The notes under the pieces: generated by a model
What the model was told of the DNA's origin: nothing
The model's input: only the letters and a program-made list of their open reading frames with translations
Databases searched by the model: none
Origin: Acacia acuminata
Lineage: Eukaryota > Streptophyta > Magnoliopsida > Fabales > Fabaceae
Assembly (NCBI GenBank): GCA_019022655.1
Contig: JAFJYI010000038.1
Span: 2,542,001 to 2,606,000 of the forward strand
DNA length: 64,000 nt
Direction: 5' to 3'
Made by a program: the position numbers and the translations under genes
Part shown: piece by piece, positions 12,002 to 22,860 of the stretch
How positions within the stretch are numbered: the stretch's first letter is position 1
Layout: every line of letters starts with the position of its first letter

Positions 12002-15000
12002 GTGGTCAGTTGCTAAAGAAGCAAACGCCCTGGATGTTGGTGTTCTGAAGTTTCTAATGTACATAAAACCTTGCATAGATGACAAATTGTAGTGATGCAT
12101 GATAAGATATCAATCGCACGAACCTCTTATTAAAAGCTAAATCCTTGGTGCTTAATTCTTTTTCTAATTTGGTTCCTGTCATGAAGGCCATAGGTACAGC
12201 TAATGATATGACTGGAACTGCTGCAAGCTCAACTGAGGACACAGATAGGCTGGATAGAGCCATGGTTACATCCCGACCTTGGGCAGATCCCAGACTTAAA
12301 ATGCGCGTATGTGAAGTTATTACTCCCCCTGTTTTCCTGCTATTTGTACATTTCAGTTATTATTTTATTGTAATAATGTATATTGCAGAACATTAAGCCT
12401 GCCAATGGAGATGCTTTTGATGATTATCTTCCTGAAAAGAGCATCAGTATATCATATGAAGGCAATGGACAAGGTTCCACTCTTTCTAGTAAAGTGGGCT
12501 TGGGCATCGGAGGAACTGGTGGTAGGGCCACTGATTTTGAACGTGACAAAATATGGTATAAATCAGGCAGTGATATTGGAGAGATTTCTGGGCAAAGAAA
12601 TGGTTTAAATCTCAAGCATTCTGTTTCAACTCATGAAGCAACAAAGTCATTAAACTTGGATGCACGTCAGCCACCAACACAAAGCTTTAGTGAAATACCT
12701 AGAAGGAGTAGCGTGATATCAAGGAGCTGGAAAAATTCTGAGGAAGAGGAATTCTTGTGGGACAATATGGACTCTGGGGTGACTGATAACACTGCATCCA
12801 GTGTCTCTAGTAAATTGGGTAAAGATCTTTGGACTGCTGATGATGAAGGCTTGGTAAGCCTAAGTTTCGTTGTTAATTCACTGCAGTAATGCTTAATTTT
12901 GGATTTTAAAAATTTATTCAAGAGGCACTCACTGGGAATCTAGTTAATTAGATGCCCCGACATAGTTGATGTGTCTTGCTAGCTTGTTTGCCCTTAAGAA
13001 TGTAAGTGAAGAACGTAGCTTTTTATTCAGTATTCAAATTACTGGTAAGTATCAGACTACCAGATATTGCTGTTGGATATTAAATGAACCCCACATCGTC
13101 CTTCCTCAATTACTTGCATAAAAGTTTGTTTGATATTTATGCTTGAGATTTTAGGACATGCTTTCAGAAATCCAGTATGGTGGTTTTTATTCATATTCAT
13201 GTAGATTGAAGAGTAACTCACTTGGCCACTGTTTCCGTTGAATGCTTGTTTATTGTTTTGGTTTTCATCATGTTTTGCTTAGAGGAGACACGGTTTCTTC
13301 TGCATGTTGAGAAGTCTTTACGTGGACTGTTTAATAGCTTGATCTGAAGTTTGGCCATATTTTGGCCAGTCTCTTTTAAAGGCCTCACACTCATAAGGAA
13401 TATCTTTGAAAATGTTTTTCTGGTTGTGTATGGTGTAAGCTATTATGACCCTTCATTAAACAACTGCATGCGTTGGGCAGGATCCACCGCTATCATGGCA
13501 ATTGCAGGGGCGGCATTTACTTGATGAGCTGAATTGTAAGCCGGATCCCAGGGAAGGCTTTGCATCTACTGGTGATTTACCATCAATTATGACATCTTCT
13601 GCTATCATGATGGGTAATCGGCCTTTCTCGTCAAATTCAACAGCAGTAATGAGGGGGCAGCATAAATTTCACACAGTTCAAGCTGACACCCCTTTGCATG
13701 AACAGTCTCCTTCATTGCAAGAAAAAATGTGCCAGCCTTACCATGAGCAAAATTTGACTGAGCAACACCACCGACAGACTCTTAAGACATCTCACTTTTC
13801 TGGAGATTTGCAGGGCAAATATATTCAAGATTCTTCAGCCGCCCATTCTTCTAATATTCAGGCTGGCAAGTTGCAAAAATCACAACAAAGGGACTGGCAT
13901 GGTCCGGCACCTTCATTGACTTATTCTCAACCAAGGCATTATACTGGAGGTTTGCCAAAGCAGCAGCCTGGCTCTTCGCTTCCTGAAGTTTCTGTTAAGA
14001 AAGAGAAGCTAGACCAGTCAAAAGTTTCTCTGGTCAGTGAACCTTCTGATCAGTCAACATCAAGTGGTTTGTTAGCTGCAGTTATGAAGAGTGGAATTCT
14101 TAATAGTTCGGCTATGAATAATCTACTTTCTACAAGTTTCCTGGATACAAGGGTTCTGCCATTACAATCAGGGAATCAGCCTACACAGCTAGGTGGACCT
14201 CAGGGGGAGGCTGCATCTCCATCTTCATTTGGTACTTCATCGGATAACTCATCCCATCTGACAAAAATATCTCAACGAAAGGTTGGACAACTACCTAAGG
14301 CATCTGATCCGCCTCCAGCTTCCTCTACTGTGTGTAGTACCTCATCTCAGACCTCAAATCCCATCAATGCCTCAAGTCCAATCTCAAACCTTTTAAGCTC
14401 ATTAGTCGCAAAGGGTTTGATATGTGCAAAGTCAGAGTCATCAATTAAGGCACCAACTGATATGCTGAGTCGTTTGGAAGATCAAAGCCACAGTATTAGC
14501 ACAAGTAGCTCTTCACCAGTTGGTTCTGGTTCTGGTTCTCCAGCTGTCCATGTATCATCAATTGGAGATGAGGTAGACCATGAAGCAAACAGCTCTGTTT
14601 CCTTATCTAAGTCAACCACCACAGAAACGATAAACCTTATTGGCTATGAGTTTAAGCCTGATGTAATCCGACAATTCAATCCATCTGTGATCAGCGAACT
14701 ATGGGATGATATTCCACATCATTGCAGCATTTGTGGCCTTAGGCTTAGACATCAAGAACAATTTAATGGACACTTGGTATGGCATGCCATGAGGGGGAAG
14801 GAACAAAATGGTCTAATTCAGGCATCAAGAAGATGGTATGTGCAGTCAAGTGAGTGGATTACTGGCAAGGTTGAATATTCAACTGAATCCGAGTCTACCA
14901 ATTCTGTAGACGCATGCTGTGAGAAAGCAGACAAGAGTGCGCTGGATCCAATGGTTCCATCAGACGAAAATCAATGCTTGTGTGTATTCTGTGGTGAGCT

Positions 15001-15548
15001 ATTTGAGGATGTTTACTGTCAAGAAAGGGATGAGTGGATGTTCAAGGGGGCTACTTACCTGACCAACACAGACAATGATGTTGAGACAGCCAATAGAAAT
15101 GTCATCACTGCTAGGGGACCCATTATCCATGCAAAATGTTTATCAGAGACCTCAATAATCAGTGTTCCACAGATGGTAAGACTAACAGTCTGATTTACAG
15201 GTTTTTCTTTTGTAGAGCAAAAGGGTTGAGCTCCCATGATCTGATGTATTAGGGGACATAATGGATTTTACTATTTGTTGTTTGGAGCTCCATGCTGTCC
15301 ATTTAAGAAATGGTTTCAACATTACTGGCCAGGTTTTAATAATCGGTCTTGGTTCCCATCTGAAAATTGCGGACATTGGGTCTGCGATCTCTCTCAATTA
15401 TTATTGTTGTTGTTGTTGGTTCTTTTGTATCAGCCATCTTCCTTTTGGATCTTTTATACTTCCCCATCAATTGTTTTATTCAAGCTGAATGCAACAAATT
15501 CTTGGGTTACTGATAGTGCTTGTTTTATTTTGGCAGGAGCAGGTTTAA
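3942..15548 (+). CDS. PCFS4: PCFS4-like (Pcf11-similar) cleavage and polyadenylation factor
   Basis: Coding exons: 3942-4316, 11010-11111, 11432-11695, 12187-12306, 12389-12853, 13481-15175 and 15537-15548. All junctions are GT-AG and all introns are phase 0, giving 1010 residues. Residues about 60-200 form the CTD-interacting domain, with motifs such as SLYLLDSIVKNIG and MRHLFGTWK, that binds the RNA polymerase II C-terminal domain. A SWKNSEEEEFLWD motif lies in exon 5. A C2H2 finger (CSICGLRLRHQEQFNGH, about residue 855) and a second Cys pair (CVFCGELF, about 940) follow, as in Pcf11 proteins. The family joins the mRNA 3' end cleavage complex in the nucleus; Arabidopsis PCFS4 affects FCA polyadenylation and flowering. 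The start ATG gives the expected N-terminus (RRSFDR, KKPRL). Exon 7 codes for only three residues. Arabidopsis PCFS4 is shorter, about 800 residues. I see no internal stop, so it appears functional despite a very long first intron. Confidence 0.93.
5109..5335 (+). repeat. 5' LTR of intronic copia element
   Basis: 227 bp starting TATTAGAATAATT and ending CGTTTCCACA. It is the direct partner of 9647-9877 and differs by several small indels. ATACTATAAATATATG near 5247 is the likely TATA region. The LTR starts with TA rather than the usual TG in both copies. Confidence 0.93.
5336..9646 (+). pseudogene. broken copia gag-pol polyprotein region
   Basis: Recognisable pieces in order: gag (VKLEEHNYLLRKQQIS near 5470, WEKLQMHFTSQTKAKL near 5740), an Arg/Gly-rich stretch then zinc knuckle ICKKSGHEARSCW near 6220, aspartic protease WYLDSGATSHVTH near 6370, integrase 7049-7651 (HTDIWGP, SDSGAEF, NGVAERKHR), reverse transcriptase 8100-9040 with YVDDIILTG near 8690, and RNase H (FCDADWA near 9175, SISSTEAEYRSMA near 9287) ending at 9634. 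These pieces lie in different frames, with breaks at about 5440, 5660, 5930, 6230, 6600, 7650, 8270, 8420, 9040 and 9280. The protein cannot be made as one chain. Confidence 0.9.
9647..9877 (+). repeat. 3' LTR of intronic copia element
   Basis: 231 bp, same TATTAG start and TTTCCACA end as the 5' LTR, followed by the GGTCT target duplication. It could supply a poly(A) or promoter signal in sense orientation inside the host intron, but I see no direct evidence that it does. Confidence 0.93.
10330..10744 (+). mobile_element. 415 bp LTR-derived element with inverted ends
   Basis: Starts TGATATGTAGTCTG and ends CAGACTACATATCA. The outer ~45 bp are inverted copies of each other, and the target duplication TAATA lies at 10325-10329 and 10745-10749. 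The first ~340 bp read like one copia LTR ending in CTATCA, with a CT-rich leader (10575-10625). A primer binding site ATGGTATCAGAGCC follows at about 10671. The inverted LTR start then appears only ~20 bp later. No coding capacity. It looks like a one-LTR product whose second end is a short inverted LTR tip. Confidence 0.75.
11947..11998. repeat. poly-C/poly-A homopolymer junction in intron 3
   Basis: A run of about 19 C is followed directly by a run of about 32 A inside intron 3 of the PCFS4-like gene. Length is likely to vary between individuals and may be affected by sequencing or assembly error. Confidence 0.8.
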
Positions 15549-17504
15549 TACTTTCAGTGTAGGTCGTCTGAGATTAGGCGCACGGTGGTTCTGTTGAAGC
15601 TTACGGGGGTACCCAGGTTTACTTCGCAATCGCAATTACTGTATTCCCATAGCTTTTTTATAATTAGCATATTCCTCTCTAACTGGTCTCGTCGCCAAAC
15701 AAATTTTGTGCTCTTTTATTTAATAATTTTTTTTTGTCAGGGAAACGAAATTCCATAGTGTTCAAAATATATAAATGGCAGATTGAGTTGACAGTTCTAG
15801 TTTGTTGCTTTGTCCCCACTTAAATGGTGAAGGGATTTGCACCTATTGCTTCATCTGGTGCAATTAAATGATAAATCACTGTAGGCCATGTTTATCAGTT
15901 ATCGCATATGTTGTTTATAGCGTTTTCGCGGCGTCTAATGGAGAGCAGCACAAATCTTTAGCATTTGCTAAATGGAGTATCGGAAAAAGATGTACAGAAG
16001 CTTGTGAAGGAGGAAGATGAGGATACGGCTTTATACTTTTAACCCTTCCTTTGGTATCGGAGATGCGAATATACATATTTGGGCACTGTTTAGTTCAGTG
16101 ATGGAAAAAGAATGGGATATTTCCTCGTCTTTATTCGGGGTGCTCTCTCCTATCTTTAATATAAAATCCCATCGTAGTGTAAAATTTACACTACAAATAA
16201 GATTTTATATTGAAGATTGGAAGTAGTAATTAATTATGGCGTCGTTAAACACCGCCAATGAATAATTTTGCACTACAAAAAAGATTTTATATTAAAAATC
16301 AGAAGTAGTAATAGATTATGGTGACTTTAAATACCGCCAATGTAATAATTATTCATTAGTTTTTACGTATTAAGGAATTTTATATTTCAAGAGTAAAGTG
16401 TTGACTTTTACTTCCTGGAGTCAAAAAATAAAAATAAAAATCTTGTAGTACCCCTGTATGTCTATTCTGTACTTGTCTTCCCCTCCAAGTCCATGGCTCT
16501 CAATTCCAAAACAATGGAATAACGCTCTTTCGCGCCATTTAACTGAAGAAGGTAATCATAGATTTCAAATTGCAGTCATTCCTCCCGTGAAAGCAACCAA
16601 TCAGAAAGTAATATTTGGAGCCTCAAATGGGATGGGATATCGCCTTGTTATTATATGGATTAGTTAAAAGGTTTGATTTGGTCATAAATATAAAATCTTT
16701 ATTCATTATATTTCCTAAATTTATAATTCACTTTTTAAAGTTCCATATTGATTACATGTTAAGAGGGCTTTCATCCGAAGGTAATAATTAAAAATTGTAA
16801 TTTAGAAAGTCAACTCATATTTATTATAACCAACTAACTTAACTAATTTTTTTAATATATTGAAATTAATTTAGTACCAAGAACGAGAATAGTATTTTAT
16901 GGAAATGGCAAGGGCTAGGCCTTGAGTGGGAAGTTTGGAGCAGGAATGATAATAATACAAAATTCTGTTTGGGCTTGTAAGCATGCTAGGTGACGTCCCA
17001 GGATCCTACATTAAGGACAATCTTTGTTGTGTGTAAGCGTGCTAGGTGACGCCCCTTTCTCAGCCTTTGTTGTGGATTAATTTTTTAGGGTGGTTTGAAC
17101 TTTGAAGTGAAGGAGAACAAATTATATAGTAACGGCCTAATTGAATCACCCTCCCTACGTGGGGCATGCTTTGCCATTTGTTGGCAGCTGGAATATAAAA
17201 GAGTTGCCTCTTGCATCATTTAATGCCCTACATGCCACCGTTTTGTTCTGTTCTGCTTCTACACCACAGTTATGAGTCATGATCTTGCAGACAAAATTAA
17301 GCTATGCTATTATCGCCTCATTTCAAAATTATTGTAAAGTTATGTGCAGATATTGAAGATATCAATATCCAATATCATTTGATCAAAATATTCTTTTATA
17401 TCATTTCATATAAAAGCTACAAGTACTTTGGTTTTGCATACTGCAATAAAGAGTAAGACGGTATGAAAAAAATTCTAACGAAGCATTGTTTGGAGAAAAA
17501 TGTG
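15549..17504. other. PCFS4 3' UTR and intergenic spacer
   Basis: The stretch just after the stop is probably 3' UTR. Further on, an imperfect direct repeat of about 90 bp (units near 16181-16270 and 16271-16355, sharing AAGATTTTATATT, AGTAGTAAT and ACCGCCAATG) lies at 16180-16355. A short duplication GTAAGC-TGCTAGGTGACG occurs at about 16978 and 17034. No gene recognised. Confidence 0.5.
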
Positions 17505-19585
17505 AATGGAAATCAACGGACTCGTATTTACAAGGTATTTTATGGGGAAGATAGTGTAAATAACATGATTGGAGATTATGGAAATGGAAAAGAAATTTGT
17601 ATGAATAAATGGAGAATAAGGAACAAGTGACGTAACATAAGGGTGTGAAATGAAATAATGACATTGCTGATCTGAAAACACAAGAAGGGGCAACAAGTCA
17701 ACGATTATTGGGACTGCATGTTATTTTCAATAGAGAATATATACCTTTTAGGTTAACCTCCTATTTATAGCTATTATCTTTAGGGTTTAGACTTTAGGCT
17801 TTATGCATCTCCTGGCCTATACGTAGCTGCCACTCTTCTAGGGTTTGAGTCCCTCACTTGGATATTCCTTGATTATAGGTTGATTAGAATCTTCTCTGAT
17901 TAGGCTAATCTCCCATTTATTGAGATTATCTTTAGTTTAGACTTTAGGCTTTGTGCACCTCCTGACCTATGCTCTTCTAGGCTATATTCCTTGATTTTAG
18001 CCTTGATTATAGGTTGATTAGGATCTTCCCTGATTATGGAGAGATTCTGGAGATTCTAATACAAACTGTCTTTATTGGGCCGCATAATAAATAGGCTTCA
18101 TATATGAGTCTATAACAAAAAAATCATAGAAACCAACAGACTCGTATTTACAAGGTATTTTATGGGGAAGATAGTGTAAATAACATGATTGGAGATTATG
18201 GAAATGGAAAAGAAATTTGTATGAATAAATGGAGAATAACGAACAAGTGACGCAACATAAGGGTGTGAAATGAAATAATGACATTCTGATCCGAAAACAC
18301 AAGAAGGGGCAACAAGTCAACGATTATTGGGACCGCATGTTATTTTCAATAGAGAATATATACCTTTTAGGTTAACCTCCTATTTATAGCTATTATCTTT
18401 AGGGTTTAGACTTTAGGCTTTGTGCATCTCCTGACCTATACGTAGCCGCCACTCTTCTAGGGTTTGAGTCCCTCACTTGGATATTCCTTGATTATAGGTT
18501 GATTAGAATCATCCCTGATTAGGCTAATCTCCTATTTATAGAGATTATTTTTAGGGTTTAGACTTTAGGCTTTGTGCACCTCCCGACCTATGCTCTTCTA
18601 GGCTATATTCCTTGATTTTAGCCTTGATTATAGGTTGATTAGGATCTTCCCGATTATGGAGAGATTCGGAGATTCTAATACAAACCGTCTTTATTGGCCG
18701 CATAATAAATAGGCTTCATATATGAGTCTATAACAAAAGAATCATAGAAACCAACAGACTCGTATTTACAAGGTATTTTATGGGGAAGATAGTGTAAATA
18801 ACATGATTGGAGATTATGAAAAATGGAAAAGAAATTTGTATGAATAAATGGAGAATAACGAACAAGTGACGCAACATAAGGGTGTGAAATGAAATAATGA
18901 CATTTTGATCCGAAAACACAAGAAGGGGCAACAAGTCAACGATTATTGGGGACGCATGTTATTTTCAATAGAGAATATATACCTTTTAGGTTAACCTCCT
19001 ATTTATAGCTATTATCTTTAGAGTTTAGACTTTAGGCTTTATGCATCTCCTGGCCTATACGTAGCCGCCACTCTTCTAGGGTTTGAATCCCTCACTTGGA
19101 TATTCCTTGATTATAGGTTGATTAGAATCTTCCCTGATTAGGCTAATCTCCTATTTATAGAGATTATCTTTAGGGTTTAGACTTTAGGCTTTGTGCACCT
19201 CCTGACCTATGCTCTTCTAGGCTATATTCCTTGATTTTAGCCTTGATTATAGGTTGATTAGGATCTTCCCTGATTATGGAGAGATTCTGGAGATTATAAT
19301 ACAAACTATCTTTATTGGGCCGCATAATAAATAGGCCTCATTTATGAATCTATAACAAAAGAATTATAGAAACCAACAGACTCTTATTTACAAGGTATTT
19401 TACGGGGTGATAGTGTAAATAACATGAGTGGAGAATAAGGAAACGGAAAATTTTTTATATATGAATGAGTGGAGAATAACGAACAAGTGACGCAACATAA
19501 GGGTGTGAAATAAAATAATGACATTGCTGATCTGAAAACACAAGAAGGGGCAACAAGTCAAGATTATTGGGACTGCATGTTATTT
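17505..19585. repeat. ~620 bp tandem array, three full units plus a partial
   Basis: The landmark CTCGTATTTACAAGGTATTTTA recurs at 17521, 18141 and 18759, and as CTCTTATTTACAAGG at 19381, giving periods of 620, 618 and 622. Each unit also has an internal repeat of TTGATTATAGGTTGATTAG and of GGGTTTAGACTTTAGGCTTT. On the minus strand each unit has TATA-like CTATAAATAGGAG boxes and starts TGTTATAGACTCA, so the units resemble head-to-tail LTRs with no internal domain. Short minus-strand open frames repeat with the units and are not genes. Confidence 0.88.
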
Positions 19586-20960
19586 CTAATGTCCTATTCT
19601 CTTTATTCGAGGGAGGTTATTGTCAATAATTGGAGAATAATAGAAGGTAGCGATGGATGGCCTGTGTGGCTGTGTATGCCTATTTTATAGAAAGAGGGAC
19701 GGCATCAACAAAATAAGAGATTGATAACATAAAAGAGAAGAATAAAAGGAGGCAGGCATCTCCCTAGTCCAGATTCATGCTCATTCTTGATGTGAGATTT
19801 ATTTAATACTATTTTCGACCTTAATTATAAAACCTAGTTGACTCTTTTTTGAAGAAATTAAGGAAGTTAAATAAGTTATTTAATCATTTTATCATTTTAT
19901 ATATTGTGTATCTTTAAATATCAAGGTTCCAAATTTATTATGAGCAATAATTATTCAGAAAGTAGTAGGGAAATTATTCTATAATACCACACACATATAT
20001 ATATTAGAACAAAAGAAATTAAAGTTGAGATGTTGGATTTTAATTGAAACTGGCTGGTCGGTATATGAACTAAAGGTAAAGGACTGTATGTGAAGCAATA
20101 GTAGTAAATCGATACGAACTCATCAGAATTTGGTGACTTGGACTCCATTAACGACCACAGTACAGACACCATGGAATGCACTTTGTTGTGGCGCTTGCAA
20201 GAGGGAGATTAGAGTGTGTTCACTTGTTGAAGGACAATATAATGGGAGGGGTTAGAGAACTCTTAATATTTTTTTAAAAAATCAACAGTACGATGAATAT
20301 TAGATAAACTGGCTGTTCGGGCATGCCTTAAAATTGAAAGAAGTTTTTAGAAGTACGTCCAAATCGTGTATGAATAAGATATTTTAGGTGGGCAATGGGA
20401 TTCAGAGCCACGGTGTTTCATGGTCACGCACATTTTAATTTAACGTTGGAAAGGTGAGTTTTAAGGAAAAAAGGGAAAGAGGTAGGAGAAAAGTGGGGGT
20501 AGAGGAAACAGGGGGCGGGGGACTCGTGGGTGGGTGGCCACTGGCAAGCCTCTGCTGGTTTTTGACTCCTCCCGTTATTCCTTTTTTACCCCCTCCCTTC
20601 TTCCAAAAAATACAGATCCCATCCCCCAAATTTAAATAAATTTGTTTTTATAAAATATAAAACTATCTTCAATAAAATTCATTGTTTAAAAAATTTAAAT
20701 TAATTAATTGAAAATTTTTATAGTTAGTTAGAAATATTTTGAAAGAAAATTAATACTTTCAACAAAATATGTTATCCTATGAAAATGTTTTTTTCCCACC
20801 TGTAATGTTATAAAATATGTTGGGCTTCTAATTTTAGGGATAAGATATTGTCATTCAAATTTTTTTTTGGTAATAATTGTCACTATCAATTTTAGTAACT
20901 ACAAATATCACTACCATTTTTTTTATCGTTAGATATACATCTCATCCACCTTTATTATTT
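19586..20960. other. AT-rich spacer between two tandem arrays
   Basis: No gene recognised. The segment 19815-19925 resembles 36965-37080 (both contain GAAATTAA...TTAATAAGTTA-TTAAT and ATATATTGTGTAT), suggesting a dispersed MITE-like repeat. A GA/GGG-rich patch lies at 20465-20535. Confidence 0.4.
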
Positions 20961-20964
20961 CTTT

Positions 20965-22625
20965 CTCCTATTGCGATTTTAATCTAATGGTAAAAAAAAA
21001 TGAAAATGATCAAAATTAATAATAACGATATCCTATCTCTCCGATTTTAAGGGCTAACACTTTCAAACTCGATAATTTCGTTTAGATCCAAAGATTGACT
21101 ATTGAGATTTTAATCTAATGATAAAAAAAAAAATGATCAAAATTAATAATAACAATATCCGTCTCCCGATTTTAAGGGATAACACTTTCAAACTCGATAA
21201 TTTCGTTTAGATCCAGTATACTGTTGTCTATTGAGATTTTAATCTAATGATAAAAAAATAAAAATGATTAAAATTAATAATAACGATATCCTATCTCCTG
21301 ATTTTAAGGGATAACACTTTCAAACTCGACAATTTCGTTTAGATCCAGCACTGTCTATTGAGATTTTAATCTAATGATAAAAAAAATAAAAATGATCAAA
21401 ATTAATAATAACGATATCCTATCTCCTGATTTTAAGGGATAACACTTTTAAACTCATTAATTTTGTTTAGATCCAAAGATTGACTATTGAGATTTTAATC
21501 TAATGATAAAAAAATAAAAATGATCAAAATTAATAATAACGATATCATATCTCCTGATTTTAACGAATAACACTTTCAAACTCGATAATTTCGTTTAGAT
21601 CCAGTTTTGCCTATTGAGATTTTAATCTAATGATAAAAAAAATAAAAATGGTCAAAATTAATAATAACGAATTAACGATATCCTATCTCCCGATTTTAAG
21701 GGATAACACTTTCAAACTCGACAATTTCGTTTAGATCCAAATTATCTATTGAGATTTTAATCTAATGATAAAAAAATAAAAATGATCAAAATTAATAATA
21801 ACCATATCCTATCTCCGATTTTGAGGGATAACACTTTCAAACAAAACAATTTCGTTTAGATCTAGCACTGTCTATTGAGATTTTAATATAATGATAAAAA
21901 AAATAAAAATGATCAAAATTAATAATAACGATATCCTATCTCCTGATTTTAAGGGATAACACTTTCAAAATCGATAATTTCATTTAGATCCAGCACTGTC
22001 TATTGAGATTTTAATCTAATGATAAAAAAATAAAAATGATCAAAATTAATAATAACGATATCCTATCTCTTGATTCTAACGGATAACACTTTCGACTCGA
22101 TAATTTCGTTTAGATCCAGTATTACTATCTATTGGGATTTTAATCTAATGATAAAAAAAATAAAAATGATCAAAATTAATGATAACCATATCCTATCTCT
22201 TGATTTTAAGGGATAACACTTTCAAACTCGATAATTTCGTTTAGATCCAAGACTATCTATTGAGATTTTAATCTAATGATTAAAAAAAATAAAAATGATG
22301 AAAATTAATAATAACCATATCCTATCTACTGATTTTAAGGGATAACACTTTCAAACTCGATAATTTCGTTTAGATCGGTTGAGATTTTAATCTAATAGTA
22401 AAAAAAATAAAAATGATCAAAATTAATAATAACCATATCCTATCTCATGATTTTAAGGGATAACACTTTCGAACTCAATAATTTCGTTTAAATCCAGCAC
22501 TATCTATTGAGATTTTAATCTAATAATAAAAAAATAAAAATGATCAAAATTAATAATAACAATATCCTATCTCCTAATTTTAAGGGTTAATACTTTAAAA
22601 CTCGATAATTTCATTTAAATCCAGC
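20965..22625. repeat. ~127 bp minisatellite, 13 units, next to aldolase promoter
   Basis: GATTTTAATCTAAT recurs at about 20974, 21105, 21232, 21361, 21490, 21618, 21752, 21877, 22007, 22137, 22263, 22382 and 22510. Each unit reads through AAAATGATCAAAATTAATAA, CGATATCCTATCTC, GATTTTAAGGGATAACACTT and CTCGATAATTTCGTTTAGATCC. Units vary in length mainly in the poly-A tract after GATAA. The last unit ends about 235 bp before the aldolase start codon. Confidence 0.95.
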
Positions 22626-22860
22626 GCTGTCCGACATATGGACTCTCCGCCATCTGCGAATCGAGAGGTCACCTAAATTATTGTGAATTAAAAATGGGAA
22701 GTTATGCCGGGGGCAAAACAGTAATTCACCTCAGGTAACCTACCTACCCGGCTCCCCCATAAATCCCCAACTTTTCTCCCCATTAGCCACCCCACCAGAC
22801 TGTCTTCTTCTCCCCCTTTCCGTCGCTTCCCCGCTTCAGATTTCCCCTTTTGCCTTCACC
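22626..22860 (+). promoter_or_regulatory. aldolase core promoter and CT-rich 5' leader
   Basis: A short unique stretch between the minisatellite and the ATG. CCCATAAATCCCC at about 22757 could serve as a weak TATA box. A CT-rich leader (22770-22858) follows, as is common for highly expressed plant housekeeping genes. The assignment is by position and composition only. Confidence 0.45.

Noticed and set aside
15176..15193. Stop codon directly after exon 6 as the PCFS4 C-terminus
   Set aside because: ATG/GTAAGA is a good donor, and the acceptor at 15536 gives the short EQV end. Intron retention remains possible and is listed as a finding.
17401..18934. Three similar minus-strand open frames (17401-17664, 18072-18320, 18728-18934)
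   Set aside because: They are the same position of the ~620 bp tandem unit read in a chance open frame, with no start context, domain or conservation beyond that of the DNA.
20965..22625. Regular repeat array considered as a CRISPR array
   Set aside because: The whole ~127 bp unit repeats with no unique spacers, and the context is a plant nuclear genome with no cas genes.
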